Assembly: GCF_022832435.1 (NCBI RefSeq)
Contig: NZ_JALHLF010000010.1
Span: 1-64,000 of the forward strand
Direction: 5' to 3'
Origin: Novosphingobium organovorum
GTDB taxonomy: Bacteria; Pseudomonadota; Alphaproteobacteria; Sphingomonadales; Sphingomonadaceae
DNA length: 64,000 nt
The position numbers were made by a program, and so were the translations under genes. Below the pieces are notes generated by a model. It was not told where the DNA came from. It did no database searches and worked only from the letters and a program-made list of their open reading frames with translations. This document shows, in pieces, positions 36,424 to 46,007 of the stretch (its first letter is position 1; each line of letters begins with the position of its first letter).

Positions 36424-37158
36424 TCAGGCGATTTCGAGCGCGATCCGGTTGCAGATGCGGGTGAGGCGCTCGGCCCACTCCTCTTGGCCTTGCGCGGTCG
36501 CGATCAGGTCCTGGCGCACTTCGAGATAGAAGTACGGGCGCGCCTCGCTTTCGAGGTAGCGCTCGATCGTCGCCTTGTAGATCTTGCCCGAATAGGGCTC
36601 CTGATCGCCAACCACGAACCCCTCTTCCTCGAGCAGGCGCGTGCCAAGACGCGCGCCGCGATCGTCCGCATCGTAGAGCACGCCGCAGTGCCATGGACGC
36701 TGTTCGTCGGGCTTGCTCGCCATCTGCGGGGTGAAGCTGTGCAGCACGAAGATCAGTTGCGGCGGCGCTTCGTCGAGCAGCGCGGTCAGCCGTGCATGGT
36801 AAGGGTGGTAGAACCGATCGAGCCGCGCGGCGCGGTCGATCCCCTGATTGCCGGGGATCGGATAGCCATCGCTCACTTCGGGGATCACCGCCGGCTCGCC
36901 CGCGGTGCGGTTGGTATCGCAGACAAGCCGGCTGACGTTGCACAGGAAGGCCGCCGTGCCCTCGCGCTCGGCCATGCGCTCGGCAATGCCCGCAACGCCG
37001 ATGTCGAGCGCGATGTGCTCCTCCATCCGTTCGGGCGCGATGCCCAGGCCCAGCCCATCGGGCACGCGGTTCGAGGCGTGATCGGCGACGACAAGGATGC
37101 CGCCAAAACGCGGCGTGCCGACGAGGCGGTAGCTTTCGGTTTCGATCAAGGTCTGCAT
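36424..37158 (-). CDS. N-formylglutamate amidohydrolase family protein
   Basis: 244 residues from the ATG at 37158. VVADHASNRVPDGLG, ALDIGVAGIAERMAE, VSRLVCDTNR and FVLHSFTPQM follow the FGase (HutG-type) family; the His and Asp residues in these motifs bind zinc. No other hut genes are nearby, so the substrate may differ from N-formylglutamate. Ten bases lie between its start and the end of ispE on the same strand, so the two genes are probably co-transcribed. Confidence 0.88.
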   Translation of the reverse strand: MQTLIETESYRLVGTPRFGGILVVADHASNRVPDGLGLGIAPERMEEHIALDIGVAGIAERMAEREGTAAFLCNVSRLVCDTNRTAGEPAVIPEVSDGYPIPGNQGIDRAARLDRFYHPYHARLTALLDEAPPQLIFVLHSFTPQMASKPDEQRPWHCGVLYDADDRGARLGTRLLEEEGFVVGDQEPYSGKIYKATIERYLESEARPYFYLEVRQDLIATAQGQEEWAERLTRICNRIALEIA

Positions 37159-37168
37159 TTGTCGGACT

Positions 37169-37987
37169 TTAACGCAACTTGCCCGCCATTTGCCACCACC
37201 CCTGATGCTCTTGCGCCAGTTTCTGCGCGGCGCCATCGCGCGCCGCCTCGCTGTCGTAGAGCGCAAAGCAGGTCGCCCCCGAACCCGACATGCGCGCGAG
37301 GAACGGCTGCGTCTCGCGCAGCGCCTCGAGCACGTCGGCGATCACCGGGCAGATTTCGAGCGCGGGGCTCTGCAGATCGTTGCGCCCCGAAAGCGCGATT
37401 TCGCGCAGCGAGCCTTTGGGCATCGGGCCACGATCAAGCCCGTCCCAGGCCTTGAACACCGGCCCCGTCGGCACCGCCTCGCGCGGGTTGACGAGCAGCA
37501 CCGGGCAGCCCTCCAGATCGTTTTCGCCCACCTCTTCCAGATCGGTTCCGGTCCCCGTGCCGATGCACGCGCGCGACAGCACGCAGGCCGGAACGTCCGC
37601 GCCGAGCCTTGCCGCGCGCGCCGCCCAGTCCTCGGGCAACCCCTGCGCGCGTTCGACCATGCGGAAGATCGCGCCCGCATCGGCGGAGCCTCCGCCCAGC
37701 CCCGCGGCAACCGGCAGGTTCTTCTCGAGCGTGACCGCCCAGCCCTTGCCCTGCGGGGCGTGCGGCAAGGCCCCAAGCGCGCTGGCGACGATGTTCTCGA
37801 ACGGGTTCATCAACCCACCGACGAACTCGCCGCGCACTTCGAGGAAATCCTCCTCGGCCAGCGACGCGCTCAGCCGGTCGCCGTCATCGACGAAGGCGAA
37901 GAGCGTTTCCAGTTCGTGGTAGCCGTCCTCGCGCCGACGGCGGACATGGAGGGCAAGGTTGATCTTGGCGTAGGCGGTTTCGTTCAT
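37169..37987 (-). CDS. ispE: 4-diphosphocytidyl-2-C-methyl-D-erythritol kinase
   Basis: 272 residues from ATG 37987 (an ATG two codons earlier is possible). GHMP kinase fold: AYAKINLALHVRRRREDGYH at the N-terminus, ATP-binding PVAAGLGGGSADAG, and LARMSGSGATCFALY near the C-terminus. Phosphorylates CDP-ME in the MEP isoprenoid pathway. Upstream of the N-formylglutamate amidohydrolase-like gene, separated from etfQO by a terminator. Confidence 0.96.
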   Translation of the reverse strand: MNETAYAKINLALHVRRRREDGYHELETLFAFVDDGDRLSASLAEEDFLEVRGEFVGGLMNPFENIVASALGALPHAPQGKGWAVTLEKNLPVAAGLGGGSADAGAIFRMVERAQGLPEDWAARAARLGADVPACVLSRACIGTGTGTDLEEVGENDLEGCPVLLVNPREAVPTGPVFKAWDGLDRGPMPKGSLREIALSGRNDLQSPALEICPVIADVLEALRETQPFLARMSGSGATCFALYDSEAARDGAAQKLAQEHQGWWQMAGKLR

Positions 37988-38008
37988 GCACACTGCCTGT
38001 GAAACGAG

Positions 38009-38038
38009 AGGAGCGCCGGGACAAGCCCCGACGCTCCT
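38009..38038 (-). terminator. Hairpin after the ETF-quinone oxidoreductase gene
   Basis: AGGAGCG (38009-38015) pairs with CGCTCCT (38032-38038), with an inner CGGG/CCCG step and one mismatch; 30 bases beyond the stop at 38069. Confidence 0.65.
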
Positions 38039-38068
38039 GAATGGTGCGTTACCGATAGGCGGTCGGGA

Positions 38069-39718
38069 TCACATATTGGGATAATTCGGTCCCCCGCCGC
38101 CTTCGGGCGTGACCCATTCGATGTTCTGGGTCGGGTCCTTGATGTCGCAGGTCTTGCAGTGGACGCAGTTCTGCGAATTGATCTGGAGCTTCATGCCGCT
38201 GCCATCGGGATCGACGAATTCGTAGACCCCCGCCGGGCAATAGCGCGCCTCGGGCCCGGCATAGACCGGCAGGTTGACCGCGGTCGGGATCGCCGGATCC
38301 TTGAGCCGCAGGTGGCAGGGCTGCTCTTCCTCGTGGTTGGTGAACGAGTAGGAGACGCTGGTCAGGCGATCAAAGCTGATCACGCCATCGGGCTTGGGAT
38401 AGTCGATCGGCTTGTAAAGGTCCGCGCGCATCAGCGCCGAGGCGTCGGTGTGGTGCTTCATGGGCCGGGCGAGGCCAAAGCCGAACAGCGTGCGCAGCCA
38501 CATGTCCGTGCCCGCCAGGATCGTGCCCAGCTCGCCGCCCCACTTGGCAACCATCGGCTCAGCGTTCTGGACCAGCTTCAGCTCGTCCGCGATCCAGCTT
38601 GCGCGCACCGCATCGTCGTAATCCTGCAGCGTGTCCTGCGCGCGATCCGCCCTGATCGCCGCGGCGATGCTTTCGGCCGCCAACATGCCCGACTTCATCG
38701 CGGTGTGGCTGCCCTTGATGCGCGGCACGTTGACGAACCCGGCCGAACAGCCCGCCAGGACGCCGCCCGGAAAGGCCAGCTGCGGGACCGACTGCCAGCC
38801 GCCCTCGTTGATCGCGCGCGCACCATAGGCAACGCGCTTGCCACCCTCGAGGATCGCGCGGATTTCGGGGTGCTGCTTCCAGCGCTGAAATTCCTCGAAG
38901 GGGTAGATGTAGGGGTTCTTGTAGTCGAGCGCGGCAACGAAGCCCAAGGAGACCTGCCCGTTGGCCTGATGGTAGAGGAAGCCCCCGCCCCAGGCGTCGT
39001 TCTCCGACAAGGGCCAGCCCTGCGTGTGGATGACGCGGCCGGGCACGTGCTTGGCCGGGTCGATGTCCCACAGCTCCTTCATGCCCAGGCCGTAGATCTG
39101 CGGCTGGCAATCGGCTTCGAGGTCGTACTTCGCCTTGAGCCGCTTGGTCAGATGGCCGCGCGCGCCTTCGCAGAACACGGTGTACTTGCCGAGCAGGTTC
39201 ATGCCCGGCTGGAAATCGCCCTTGGGCTCGCCATCGCGGCCCACGCCCATGTCGCCGGTCTGCACGCCGATGACCGCGCCCGCCTCGTCGTAGAGGATCT
39301 CGGCCGCCGGAAAGCCGGGGAAGATCTCGATCTCAAGCGCCTCGGCCTGCTCGGCCAGCCAGCGGCACAGGTTGCCCAGCGATCCGGTGTAATTGCCGTG
39401 ATTGCCCATGAACTTGGGCTGGATCGCATGGGGAATCGAGAACTTCTTCTTCTTCGTCAGGTGCCAGTGCCAGTTGTCGGTCACGGGAACTTCGGCCATC
39501 GGGCAATCCATCGTGCGCCATTCGGGCAGCAGCTCGTCCAGCGCCTTGGGATCGAAGGTCGCGCCCGACAGGATATGCGCGCCGATCTCCGAGCCTTTTT
39601 CCAGCACGCAGACCTGCAGCTCGGGATCGACCTGCTTCAGCCGGATCGCCGTCGACAGGCCAGCCGGCCCGCCGCCAACAATGACGACGTCATAGGGCAT
39701 CTCTTCGCGTTCAATCAT
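38069..39718 (-). CDS. Electron transfer flavoprotein-ubiquinone oxidoreductase
   Basis: 549 residues from ATG 39718. N-terminal FAD motif VIVGGGPAGLSTAIRL, quinone-site and membrane-associated middle region, and a C-terminal 4Fe-4S ferredoxin-like domain with YCPAGVYEF and QNCVHCKTCDIKDPTQNIEW. Passes electrons from ETF to the quinone pool in fatty-acid and amino-acid oxidation. Complete and typical. Confidence 0.96.
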   Translation of the reverse strand: MIEREEMPYDVVIVGGGPAGLSTAIRLKQVDPELQVCVLEKGSEIGAHILSGATFDPKALDELLPEWRTMDCPMAEVPVTDNWHWHLTKKKKFSIPHAIQPKFMGNHGNYTGSLGNLCRWLAEQAEALEIEIFPGFPAAEILYDEAGAVIGVQTGDMGVGRDGEPKGDFQPGMNLLGKYTVFCEGARGHLTKRLKAKYDLEADCQPQIYGLGMKELWDIDPAKHVPGRVIHTQGWPLSENDAWGGGFLYHQANGQVSLGFVAALDYKNPYIYPFEEFQRWKQHPEIRAILEGGKRVAYGARAINEGGWQSVPQLAFPGGVLAGCSAGFVNVPRIKGSHTAMKSGMLAAESIAAAIRADRAQDTLQDYDDAVRASWIADELKLVQNAEPMVAKWGGELGTILAGTDMWLRTLFGFGLARPMKHHTDASALMRADLYKPIDYPKPDGVISFDRLTSVSYSFTNHEEEQPCHLRLKDPAIPTAVNLPVYAGPEARYCPAGVYEFVDPDGSGMKLQINSQNCVHCKTCDIKDPTQNIEWVTPEGGGGPNYPNM

Positions 39719-39807
39719 GGGGTCCCCACATGGTCTTGTATTTTGTTGCGCGCTTTTGTTGCTCTTTGCCTTGATTGGTCCGCACCGACAGGTCAATACC
39801 CCCGAGG

Positions 39808-40563
39808 ATGGATCAGCCTGCAAATTCCGACTTTCTGACCGACGTCACGGGCGCGCTCGAGTGGTGGAAGCTGGCGGGCGTCGACCTCGATTACCTCGAC
39901 GATCCGATCGAGTGGCTGCGCGAGCCCGAGGACGCGCCGCAGCCCCCCAGCGAATGGCGCATCGCGCGCGTCGAAGCCGAAGCCCAGGCCCAGACCGAAG
40001 TGGCCGCCGCCCGGCTCGAGGCCGCGCAGTTCCCGACCGACCTCGCCGATTTCGCCGCCTGGTGGTGCCGCGAGCCCTTGCTCGACGATGGGCCGATCGG
40101 TGCGCGCGTGCCGCCATCGGGCAAGGCCGGCGCCGAAGCGATGGTCATCGTCGAGGCCCCCGAACCGGGCGACCGCGACAGCCTGCTGTCCGGCCCGCAG
40201 GGCGCACTGCTCGATGCTATCCTCACCGCGGTCGGGCTCGGACGCGAAGCGGTGTATCTCGCCAGCGCCTTGCCGCGCGCCAATCCGGTGCCCGACTGGG
40301 GCGAAGCCCGCGCGCGCCAGCTCGATGCGGTGCTGCGCCATCATATCGCGCTGGCCGCGCCAAGGCGGCTGTTCGTGCTCGGCGGCAACGTCCTGCCGCT
40401 TTTGGGCCACGAATCGCCGCAACGGCCTGCCGTTTCACAGGTTTTTAAGCATGAAGGGGCATCGATACCCTTGCTTGCCTCGTGGGGGCTTGCCTCGCTG
40501 CTGAACCAGCCGCGCGCCAAGCCGGTCTTGTGGAAGGCCATGCTCGACTGGATTGCCGCCTGA
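39808..40563 (+). CDS. Uracil-DNA glycosylase-superfamily protein, divergent
   Basis: 251 residues from ATG 39808 (GTG at 39775 possible). The C-terminal 150 residues have family features: MVIVEAPEPGDRDSLLSG in the position of the GExPG motif, LLDAILTAVGLGREAVYLAS and LFVLGGNVLPLLG. The four Fe-S cysteines of family 4 enzymes are absent and the first motif lacks its Gly, so enzymatic activity is doubtful. The first 100 residues are acidic and unrecognised. Divergent from the ETF-QO gene. Confidence 0.7.
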   Translation: MDQPANSDFLTDVTGALEWWKLAGVDLDYLDDPIEWLREPEDAPQPPSEWRIARVEAEAQAQTEVAAARLEAAQFPTDLADFAAWWCREPLLDDGPIGARVPPSGKAGAEAMVIVEAPEPGDRDSLLSGPQGALLDAILTAVGLGREAVYLASALPRANPVPDWGEARARQLDAVLRHHIALAAPRRLFVLGGNVLPLLGHESPQRPAVSQVFKHEGASIPLLASWGLASLLNQPRAKPVLWKAMLDWIAA

Positions 40564-40630
40564 CGGCGCACCGCGAGCACCAGACCCTGCGAGCGCGCGA
40601 GCATCGGGATCGACACGCTTTGGACATCGC

Positions 40631-42538
40631 ATGAAGTTGGTCAGGGCCAGGATTTTATTCGGGGTACGCGACGTGGAACGGGATTCGCATTCGGCACGGC
40701 TCAAGTCGGCACGCGCTGGCATTGGACGCAAGACGGCATTGGCGCTGACGGCACTCGTCGGCACGATGGTCGGCGCGCAGGGCGCCCAGGCCAACAGCGC
40801 GGCCATGGACTATTTCCGCAACCGGGCGGACAATTCGGCCGTCCCCGCGCTCCTCAGCAGCACCGACCGCACGTTCTACCAGGCCTATTTCGCCGCGATC
40901 GACGCCAAGGACTGGAGCAAAGTGCAGTCGATGCTCGCCTCGCTGCCCGATGGCCCGATGGCGCAGGAAGCCCGCGCCGAATACTACCTCGCCGCCGGAT
41001 CGCCCAAGATCGCGCTGCCCGACCTTGAAAGCTGGCTCGCGCAAGGGACCCAGCTCCCCGGAGCCGACCAGATTTCGCGCCTCGCCCAGCGTCGCGGCGC
41101 CACCTCTGTCCCCACGCTGCCCAGCGAACAGCAGTTCGCCCGCCTGCCCACGATCGCCAAGCGCGTCCTGCCTTCGAGCGTGAACGACGGGACGATGCCC
41201 GCCGCGGTTTCTTCGGGGATTTTCGATCGCATCAAGAACGACGATCCGGTCGGCGCACAGACGCTGCTCGACGGGGTCGACGCCACGCTCTCCTCGGACG
41301 CGCGGGCCGAATGGCGTGAACGCGTGGCGTGGAGCTACTACATCTCCAACCAGGACACCCCGGCCTACGAAATGGCGCAACGCGCCACGCAAGGCAGCGG
41401 CGCCTGGGTGGGCGAGGCCTGGTGGACCGCCGGGCTCGCCGCCTGGCGCCTGGGCGACTACGACGGCGCCTCGGACGCGTTCGAGCGCTGCGCCCGCGCG
41501 GCCAGCAACAACGAACTGCGCAGCGCCGGCTACTACTGGTATGCGCGCGCGCTGATCCGCGCGCGCCATCCCGAAAAGGCCGCACCCGCGCTGCGCCAGG
41601 CCGCCGCCAGCGACGAGACGCTCTACGGCATGCTCGCCGCCGAACAGCTCGGCATGAAGCTGCCCCAGCAGCACGCCGACGCCGATTTCTCGCACGCCGA
41701 CTGGCAGCGCCTGCGCGCCAATCCCAATGTGCGCACCGCCGTCTCGCTGGCCGAGATCGGGCAGGACAGCCTTGCCGACGAAGTGCTGCGCCACGAAGCG
41801 CGCATCGGCGATGCATCGGAATACGGCCCGCTCTCGCGCCTCGCCCGCGATCTGGGACTACCCCAGACTCAGCTGTGGATGGCCTACAACGCCCCGCCGG
41901 GCGGCAAGCCCGATCCCGCCTCGCGCTTCCCCACCCCCGACTGGACACCGCGCGGCGGCTGGAAGGTCGATCCCGCGCTGGTCTATGCGCACGCTCTTCA
42001 GGAATCGGTGTTCCACACCGATGTGGTGAGCCCTGCGGGCGCCCGCGGCCTGATGCAGATCATGCCCGCCGCGGCGCAGGACCACGCCGCCGAACTGGGT
42101 GTCTCGGGCAACGCAAGCGACCTCAACAAGCCCGACGTCAATCTGGCGATGGGCCAGATCCACCTTCTCGCGCTCGATCAGGACCAGGGCACGCAAGGCC
42201 TGCTGCCCAAGGTCATGGCCGCCTACAACGCCGGTCCGGTGCCGGTGCGCCGCTGGAACAGCCAGGTCAACGACCAGGGCGACCCGCTGCTCTGGATGGA
42301 ATCGTTGCCTTACTGGGAAACGCGTGGCTATGTGAACATCGTCATGCGCAACTACTGGATGTACGAGCGTCAGGCGGGCGGCGAATCCGAAAGCCGCATG
42401 GCTCTGGCGCAAGGCATGTGGCCCACGTTCCCCGGCCTTTCGGGGTCGAAGGCGGTGCGCATGGCGGCGAACGGGCGGCTTTCCAAGCCGCAGGACCTTC
42501 ACACGCCAACCATCGAATTGGCGGACAGCCGGAACTGA
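40631..42538 (+). CDS. Soluble lytic murein transglycosylase
   Basis: 635 residues from ATG 40631; a GTG at 40673 is a good alternative. Signal-peptide-like segment TALALTALVGTMVGAQGAQA. A large helical superhelix (residues 45-430) precedes the SLT domain, with catalytic Glu in HALQESVFHTDVVSPAGARG, then LMQIMPAAAQDHA and VMAAYNAGPVPVRRW. Cleaves peptidoglycan glycan strands to anhydro-muropeptides in the periplasm. Six bases upstream of moaB. Confidence 0.93.
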   Translation: MKLVRARILFGVRDVERDSHSARLKSARAGIGRKTALALTALVGTMVGAQGAQANSAAMDYFRNRADNSAVPALLSSTDRTFYQAYFAAIDAKDWSKVQSMLASLPDGPMAQEARAEYYLAAGSPKIALPDLESWLAQGTQLPGADQISRLAQRRGATSVPTLPSEQQFARLPTIAKRVLPSSVNDGTMPAAVSSGIFDRIKNDDPVGAQTLLDGVDATLSSDARAEWRERVAWSYYISNQDTPAYEMAQRATQGSGAWVGEAWWTAGLAAWRLGDYDGASDAFERCARAASNNELRSAGYYWYARALIRARHPEKAAPALRQAAASDETLYGMLAAEQLGMKLPQQHADADFSHADWQRLRANPNVRTAVSLAEIGQDSLADEVLRHEARIGDASEYGPLSRLARDLGLPQTQLWMAYNAPPGGKPDPASRFPTPDWTPRGGWKVDPALVYAHALQESVFHTDVVSPAGARGLMQIMPAAAQDHAAELGVSGNASDLNKPDVNLAMGQIHLLALDQDQGTQGLLPKVMAAYNAGPVPVRRWNSQVNDQGDPLLWMESLPYWETRGYVNIVMRNYWMYERQAGGESESRMALAQGMWPTFPGLSGSKAVRMAANGRLSKPQDLHTPTIELADSRN

Positions 42539-42544
42539 CACCAC

Positions 42545-43072
42545 GTGGCCATCGATCTCGAGCGTACCTTCAAGCCGATCAACATTGCCCTCCTGACCAT
42601 TTCGGACACCCGCGGACCGGAGGATGACACTTCGGGCGACATCCTCGCCGAACGGATCAAGGGCGCCGGGCACAAGCTGGCCACGCGCGCGATCGTGACC
42701 GACGACGTGATGCGCCTGACCAGCCGCCTCAACGACTGGATCGACGACAAGGGCATCGACGCCATCGTCACCACCGGCGGCACCGGCCTGACCGGACGCG
42801 ATGTCACGCCCGAGGCACTCGACAAGATCAAGGACAAGGACATTCCCGGCTTTGGCGAGCTGTTCCGCTGGCTGAGCTACCAGACCATCGGCACCTCCAC
42901 GGTGCAGAGCCGGGCGATGGCCGTGCTCGCGCGGGGCACCTACATCTTCGCGCTGCCAGGCTCCAACGGCGCGGTGAAGGACGGCTGGGACGGCATCCTC
43001 GCCGAGCAGCTCGACAGCCGCAACCGTCCCTGCAACTTCGTCGAGCTGATGCCCCGCCTGCGCGAAGTCTGA
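42545..43072 (+). CDS. moaB: Molybdenum cofactor biosynthesis protein B
   Basis: 175 residues from GTG 42545. MoaB/MogA fold: NIALLTISDTRGPEDDTSGD, IDAIVTTGGTGLTGRDVTPE, and FALPGSNGAVKDGWDGIL. Adenylates or binds molybdopterin. It is close enough (6 bases) to share a transcript with the transglycosylase; a strong terminator follows. Confidence 0.95.
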   Translation: MAIDLERTFKPINIALLTISDTRGPEDDTSGDILAERIKGAGHKLATRAIVTDDVMRLTSRLNDWIDDKGIDAIVTTGGTGLTGRDVTPEALDKIKDKDIPGFGELFRWLSYQTIGTSTVQSRAMAVLARGTYIFALPGSNGAVKDGWDGILAEQLDSRNRPCNFVELMPRLREV

Positions 43073-43121
43073 CGCGCGGCCGGGGGCGCACGCTTCTCTC
43101 CCAAGACCCTGCTCATGAACG

Positions 43122-43161
43122 CAAAGAGACCCGTGCGCCCGGCGCGCGGGTCTCTTCTTTG
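43122..43161 (+). terminator. Rho-independent terminator after moaB
   Basis: AAGAGACCCG (43124-43133) pairs perfectly with CGGGTCTCTT (43147-43156); the 3' side runs into CTTTG. Fifty bases beyond the moaB stop. Confidence 0.85.
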
Positions 43162-43415
43162 CGCGGCGCGGACACGGCGCCCCGGCAGGCCCCGCCTGTG
43201 GGCAACCCTGAGAATAAGAACTTTAAAACATGTTCGCAGGCTGTGGATTTGCGCCGGACAACACGTGGACAGCCTGGGGATACCCTTGCGCGAACGACAG
43301 CTGCGCAATGGTGCAATCGGCAATTGCGAGCCTGCCCGTGCGCGGTTAGGCTGATGATGCTGCGCCGCACCCGCGCGCGCTGTCCGGCAGGCAACGCGCC
43401 GGCGGGAGACTTGCG
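43162..43415. other. Upstream region of malQ
   Basis: 254 bases. An inverted pair CAGGCTGT (43237-43244) and ACAGCCTG (43269-43276) and several TGTGGa-like 9-mers lie between 43195 and 43277, preceded by an A+T-rich stretch (GAATAAGAACTTTAAAACA). No gene. The malQ start has GGGAG eight bases upstream. Confidence 0.5.
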
Positions 43416-45416
43416 ATGGAAGCCTTGCACGAACTCGCCCAAGCGCTGGGCCTGTCCCGCCAGTGGCGCGATGTCGACGGGTGCGATCAGATCGTCTCCG
43501 ATCGCGCGCTCCAGCGCATCGCCGCGGCCCTGGGCTACCCCGCCACCACGCCCGACGATATTGCCGCAAGCCTTGCCGCGCTGCGCACGCTGGCGGACGA
43601 ACCGCCCGCCATGCTGGTCACCGAAGTCGGCCTTGCCATCCCGCTTCCCGCCAGCCTCAGCCACGTTCAGCGCCTCCTGCCCGATGGTTCGGTCGAAAGC
43701 CTGGCGGTAAGCGACGCCACGCTCCCGGCGTTTGACGAGCCGGGCTATCACGATCTCGTCATCAACGGCGAACCGGTGACGCTCGCCGTCGCCCCGCGCA
43801 CCTGTCCGGGCCTCGCGGCGCTCCTCCCCGAGAACCGGCACGGCGAACGGCTGTGGGGCCCGGCGGTACAGGTTTCGGCGCTGCGCGGCGCCGTCCCGCG
43901 CCCTTATGGGACTCTCGCCGAACTGTCGAACGCGGTGCGCCTGTTCGCCGCGCGCGGGGCCGACGCGCTGGCGATCAACCCGGTCCACGCGCTTTTTGCC
44001 GGTGTCGGACAAGGCTACAGCCCCTATTCCCCATCGAGCCGCCAGCACCTCAACACCGCGCTGGCAGCCCCCGAGCTGCTTGGCCTGCCAGCGCTCGCCC
44101 TGCCCCCTACCCCCGACGCCGCGCTGATCGACTGGGAGCACGCGCTCCCCCAGCAACAGGCCGCGCTGCGCACGCTGTTCGCCGAACTCGACGAAGCGAC
44201 CCGCGCCCGCTTCGAAGCCGCCTGCAAACAGGATGACAGCCTGCGCCGCCACGCGCTGTTCGACGCGCTCGACGCGCACTTTCGCGGCCATGGCCTCGCC
44301 GGCTGGCCCAACTGGCCCGAAGAGTACCACGATCCCGACGGCGAGGCGGTTGCCCGTGCCGCGGCGCGCAACCCCGAACAGGTGCGTTTCCACATGTTCA
44401 CCCAGTGGCTCACTCGCGAAGGGCTCGCCGTGGTCCAGGCCGAAGCGCGCGCGGCGGGCATGGCGATCGGCCTCATGGGGGACCTGGCGGTGGGGGTGCA
44501 CACCGGCGGATCGGACAGCTGGGGGCTGCGCGGCCAGATGCTCGAAGGGCTGACCATCGGCGCGCCGCCCGATCCACTTGGCCCGCTTGGCCAGAACTGG
44601 AACCTCACCGCCTTCTCGCCCGAGGGCCTGCGGCGCAGCGGCTATGCGCCCTGGATCGCGATGCTGCGTTCCGCTTTCGCCCTGACCGGCGCGCTGCGGA
44701 TCGACCACGCCTTCGGCATGGCGCGGCTATGGGTCATCCCCGAGGGTGCGAATTCCGGTGAAGGCGCCTATCTGACCTACCCGTTCGAGGACATGCTGCG
44801 CCTGCTGGTGCTCGAAGCGCATCTGTCGAACACGCTGCTCGTCGCCGAGAACCTGGGCACCGCTCCGTTCGGCTTCCTCGGCGCGCTCGAACAGCGCCGC
44901 CTGCTCGACATGCGCGTGCTGTGGTTCGAGCGTGCGGGCGACGACGGCTTCATCGGTGCGGCCGATTATCCCGCCGATTCGGTCGCCATGACCGGCACCC
45001 ACGACACCGCGACCGTTGCCGGCTGGTGGACCGGGCGCGACCTGGAATGGGCCCAGCAACTCGGCCGCCTGCCCGAAGGCACCACCGCGCAAGATGCCGC
45101 GGCAAAGCGCGACTGGGACCGCGGCCTGCTCTGGGCCACGCTCACCCACGATGCCGCCCCGCGCCCCGCGCCAGAGGACCCGGCGCCTGTCGTCGCGGCC
45201 GCCCTCGCCCACATCGGCCGCACACCTGCCGCGCTCGCCATCGCTCCGCTGGAAGATATCGTATGCGAAATCGAGCAGCCCAACCTGCCCGGCACGATCG
45301 ACGAACACCCCAACTGGCGCCGCCGCATGCCCGCCCCGCTGGCGACGATGCTCGATGATCCCGCCACCCAGGAGCGCATCGCCACACTGGACAAGGCGCG
45401 CAAGAGCGGGACGTGA
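43416..45416 (+). CDS. malQ: 4-alpha-glucanotransferase (amylomaltase)
   Basis: 666 residues. GH77 catalytic residues are visible: nucleophile Asp in LRIDHAFGM, acid/base Glu in VAENLGT and transition-state Asp in TGTHDTATV. The first 100 residues are the N-terminal extension seen in proteobacterial MalQ. SPYSPSSRQHLN and MGDLAVGVHTGGSDSW are family signatures. Transfers glucan chains in maltodextrin or glycogen metabolism; pgm lies 1.4 kb away on the other strand. No other glycogen genes in the window. Confidence 0.96.
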   Translation: MEALHELAQALGLSRQWRDVDGCDQIVSDRALQRIAAALGYPATTPDDIAASLAALRTLADEPPAMLVTEVGLAIPLPASLSHVQRLLPDGSVESLAVSDATLPAFDEPGYHDLVINGEPVTLAVAPRTCPGLAALLPENRHGERLWGPAVQVSALRGAVPRPYGTLAELSNAVRLFAARGADALAINPVHALFAGVGQGYSPYSPSSRQHLNTALAAPELLGLPALALPPTPDAALIDWEHALPQQQAALRTLFAELDEATRARFEAACKQDDSLRRHALFDALDAHFRGHGLAGWPNWPEEYHDPDGEAVARAAARNPEQVRFHMFTQWLTREGLAVVQAEARAAGMAIGLMGDLAVGVHTGGSDSWGLRGQMLEGLTIGAPPDPLGPLGQNWNLTAFSPEGLRRSGYAPWIAMLRSAFALTGALRIDHAFGMARLWVIPEGANSGEGAYLTYPFEDMLRLLVLEAHLSNTLLVAENLGTAPFGFLGALEQRRLLDMRVLWFERAGDDGFIGAADYPADSVAMTGTHDTATVAGWWTGRDLEWAQQLGRLPEGTTAQDAAAKRDWDRGLLWATLTHDAAPRPAPEDPAPVVAAALAHIGRTPAALAIAPLEDIVCEIEQPNLPGTIDEHPNWRRRMPAPLATMLDDPATQERIATLDKARKSGT

Positions 45417-45569
45417 ACAGCCCTCGTCATGCCCCTAAGGCGGACCCGGATCGAACCACACGCGAAGCCCCGCGCGCTGGCAACCGATCGCGGGCGAACC
45501 AGCGAACCTACGCTAAGAGCCCCATCAGTCACGCGCCATCGTCGGACGGTTCCGGCAATGCATCATGCC

Positions 45570-45587
45570 AGGCGGCGTGGACAAATT
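45570..45587 (-). mobile_element. 18-base IS transposase-end remnant
   Basis: AGGCGGCGTGGACAAATT, the reverse complement of the transposase C-terminal codons of the IS at 22409-23215, and the same segment as at 21957-21975. It flanks the orphan gene at 45594-45947 on one side. Confidence 0.55.
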
Positions 45588-45593
45588 GCAGGC

Positions 45594-45947
45594 TCATGGG
45601 CATCGGTGACCAAACACGCCGAAGGCTTGCGTGATGGAGTTTGCTTTGGCATTCCAGCGCACCGACCATAGCGTCGTGCAGATCGCATCACCCCGTTGGA
45701 TGTATGCCGAGCGATAGCCATCGGGGCCCGTAGGGCTGATCTCAAATCCGTTTTTCGCCAGCTCTGCGATAGCGATCTTCTCGACCGAACCGGCAGGGTA
45801 TGCGGCTTTCACGCGCTGGTCGAAAGCCCTCTCCGCAACGCGAACATCGGCAGGAAGTCTGTCGGCAATAGGCGGCAGTGGCTGGTTCGAAGCACTGCTG
45901 CAAGCGGTCGCGAGGCCGACTAGCATCGTAATGAAGTGGTAGCGCAT
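45594..45947 (-). CDS. Hypothetical exported protein (possible lipoprotein)
   Basis: 117 residues from ATG 45947. A short signal peptide, FITMLVGLATACSSAS, with a Cys in a lipobox-like setting (ATAC). The mature part is about 100 residues ending in FGVFGHRCP, with three Cys. Lower G+C than malQ. Bracketed by IS scraps at 45570-45587 and 46008-46137, so probably acquired. No family recognised. Confidence 0.5.
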   Translation of the reverse strand: MRYHFITMLVGLATACSSASNQPLPPIADRLPADVRVAERAFDQRVKAAYPAGSVEKIAIAELAKNGFEISPTGPDGYRSAYIQRGDAICTTLWSVRWNAKANSITQAFGVFGHRCP

Positions 45948-46007
45948 GGGCCATGGTATTGGCTGTGCCTTTGCGCCGCAATCAAGCAATGCGGCTGACG
46001 CGGGCAG

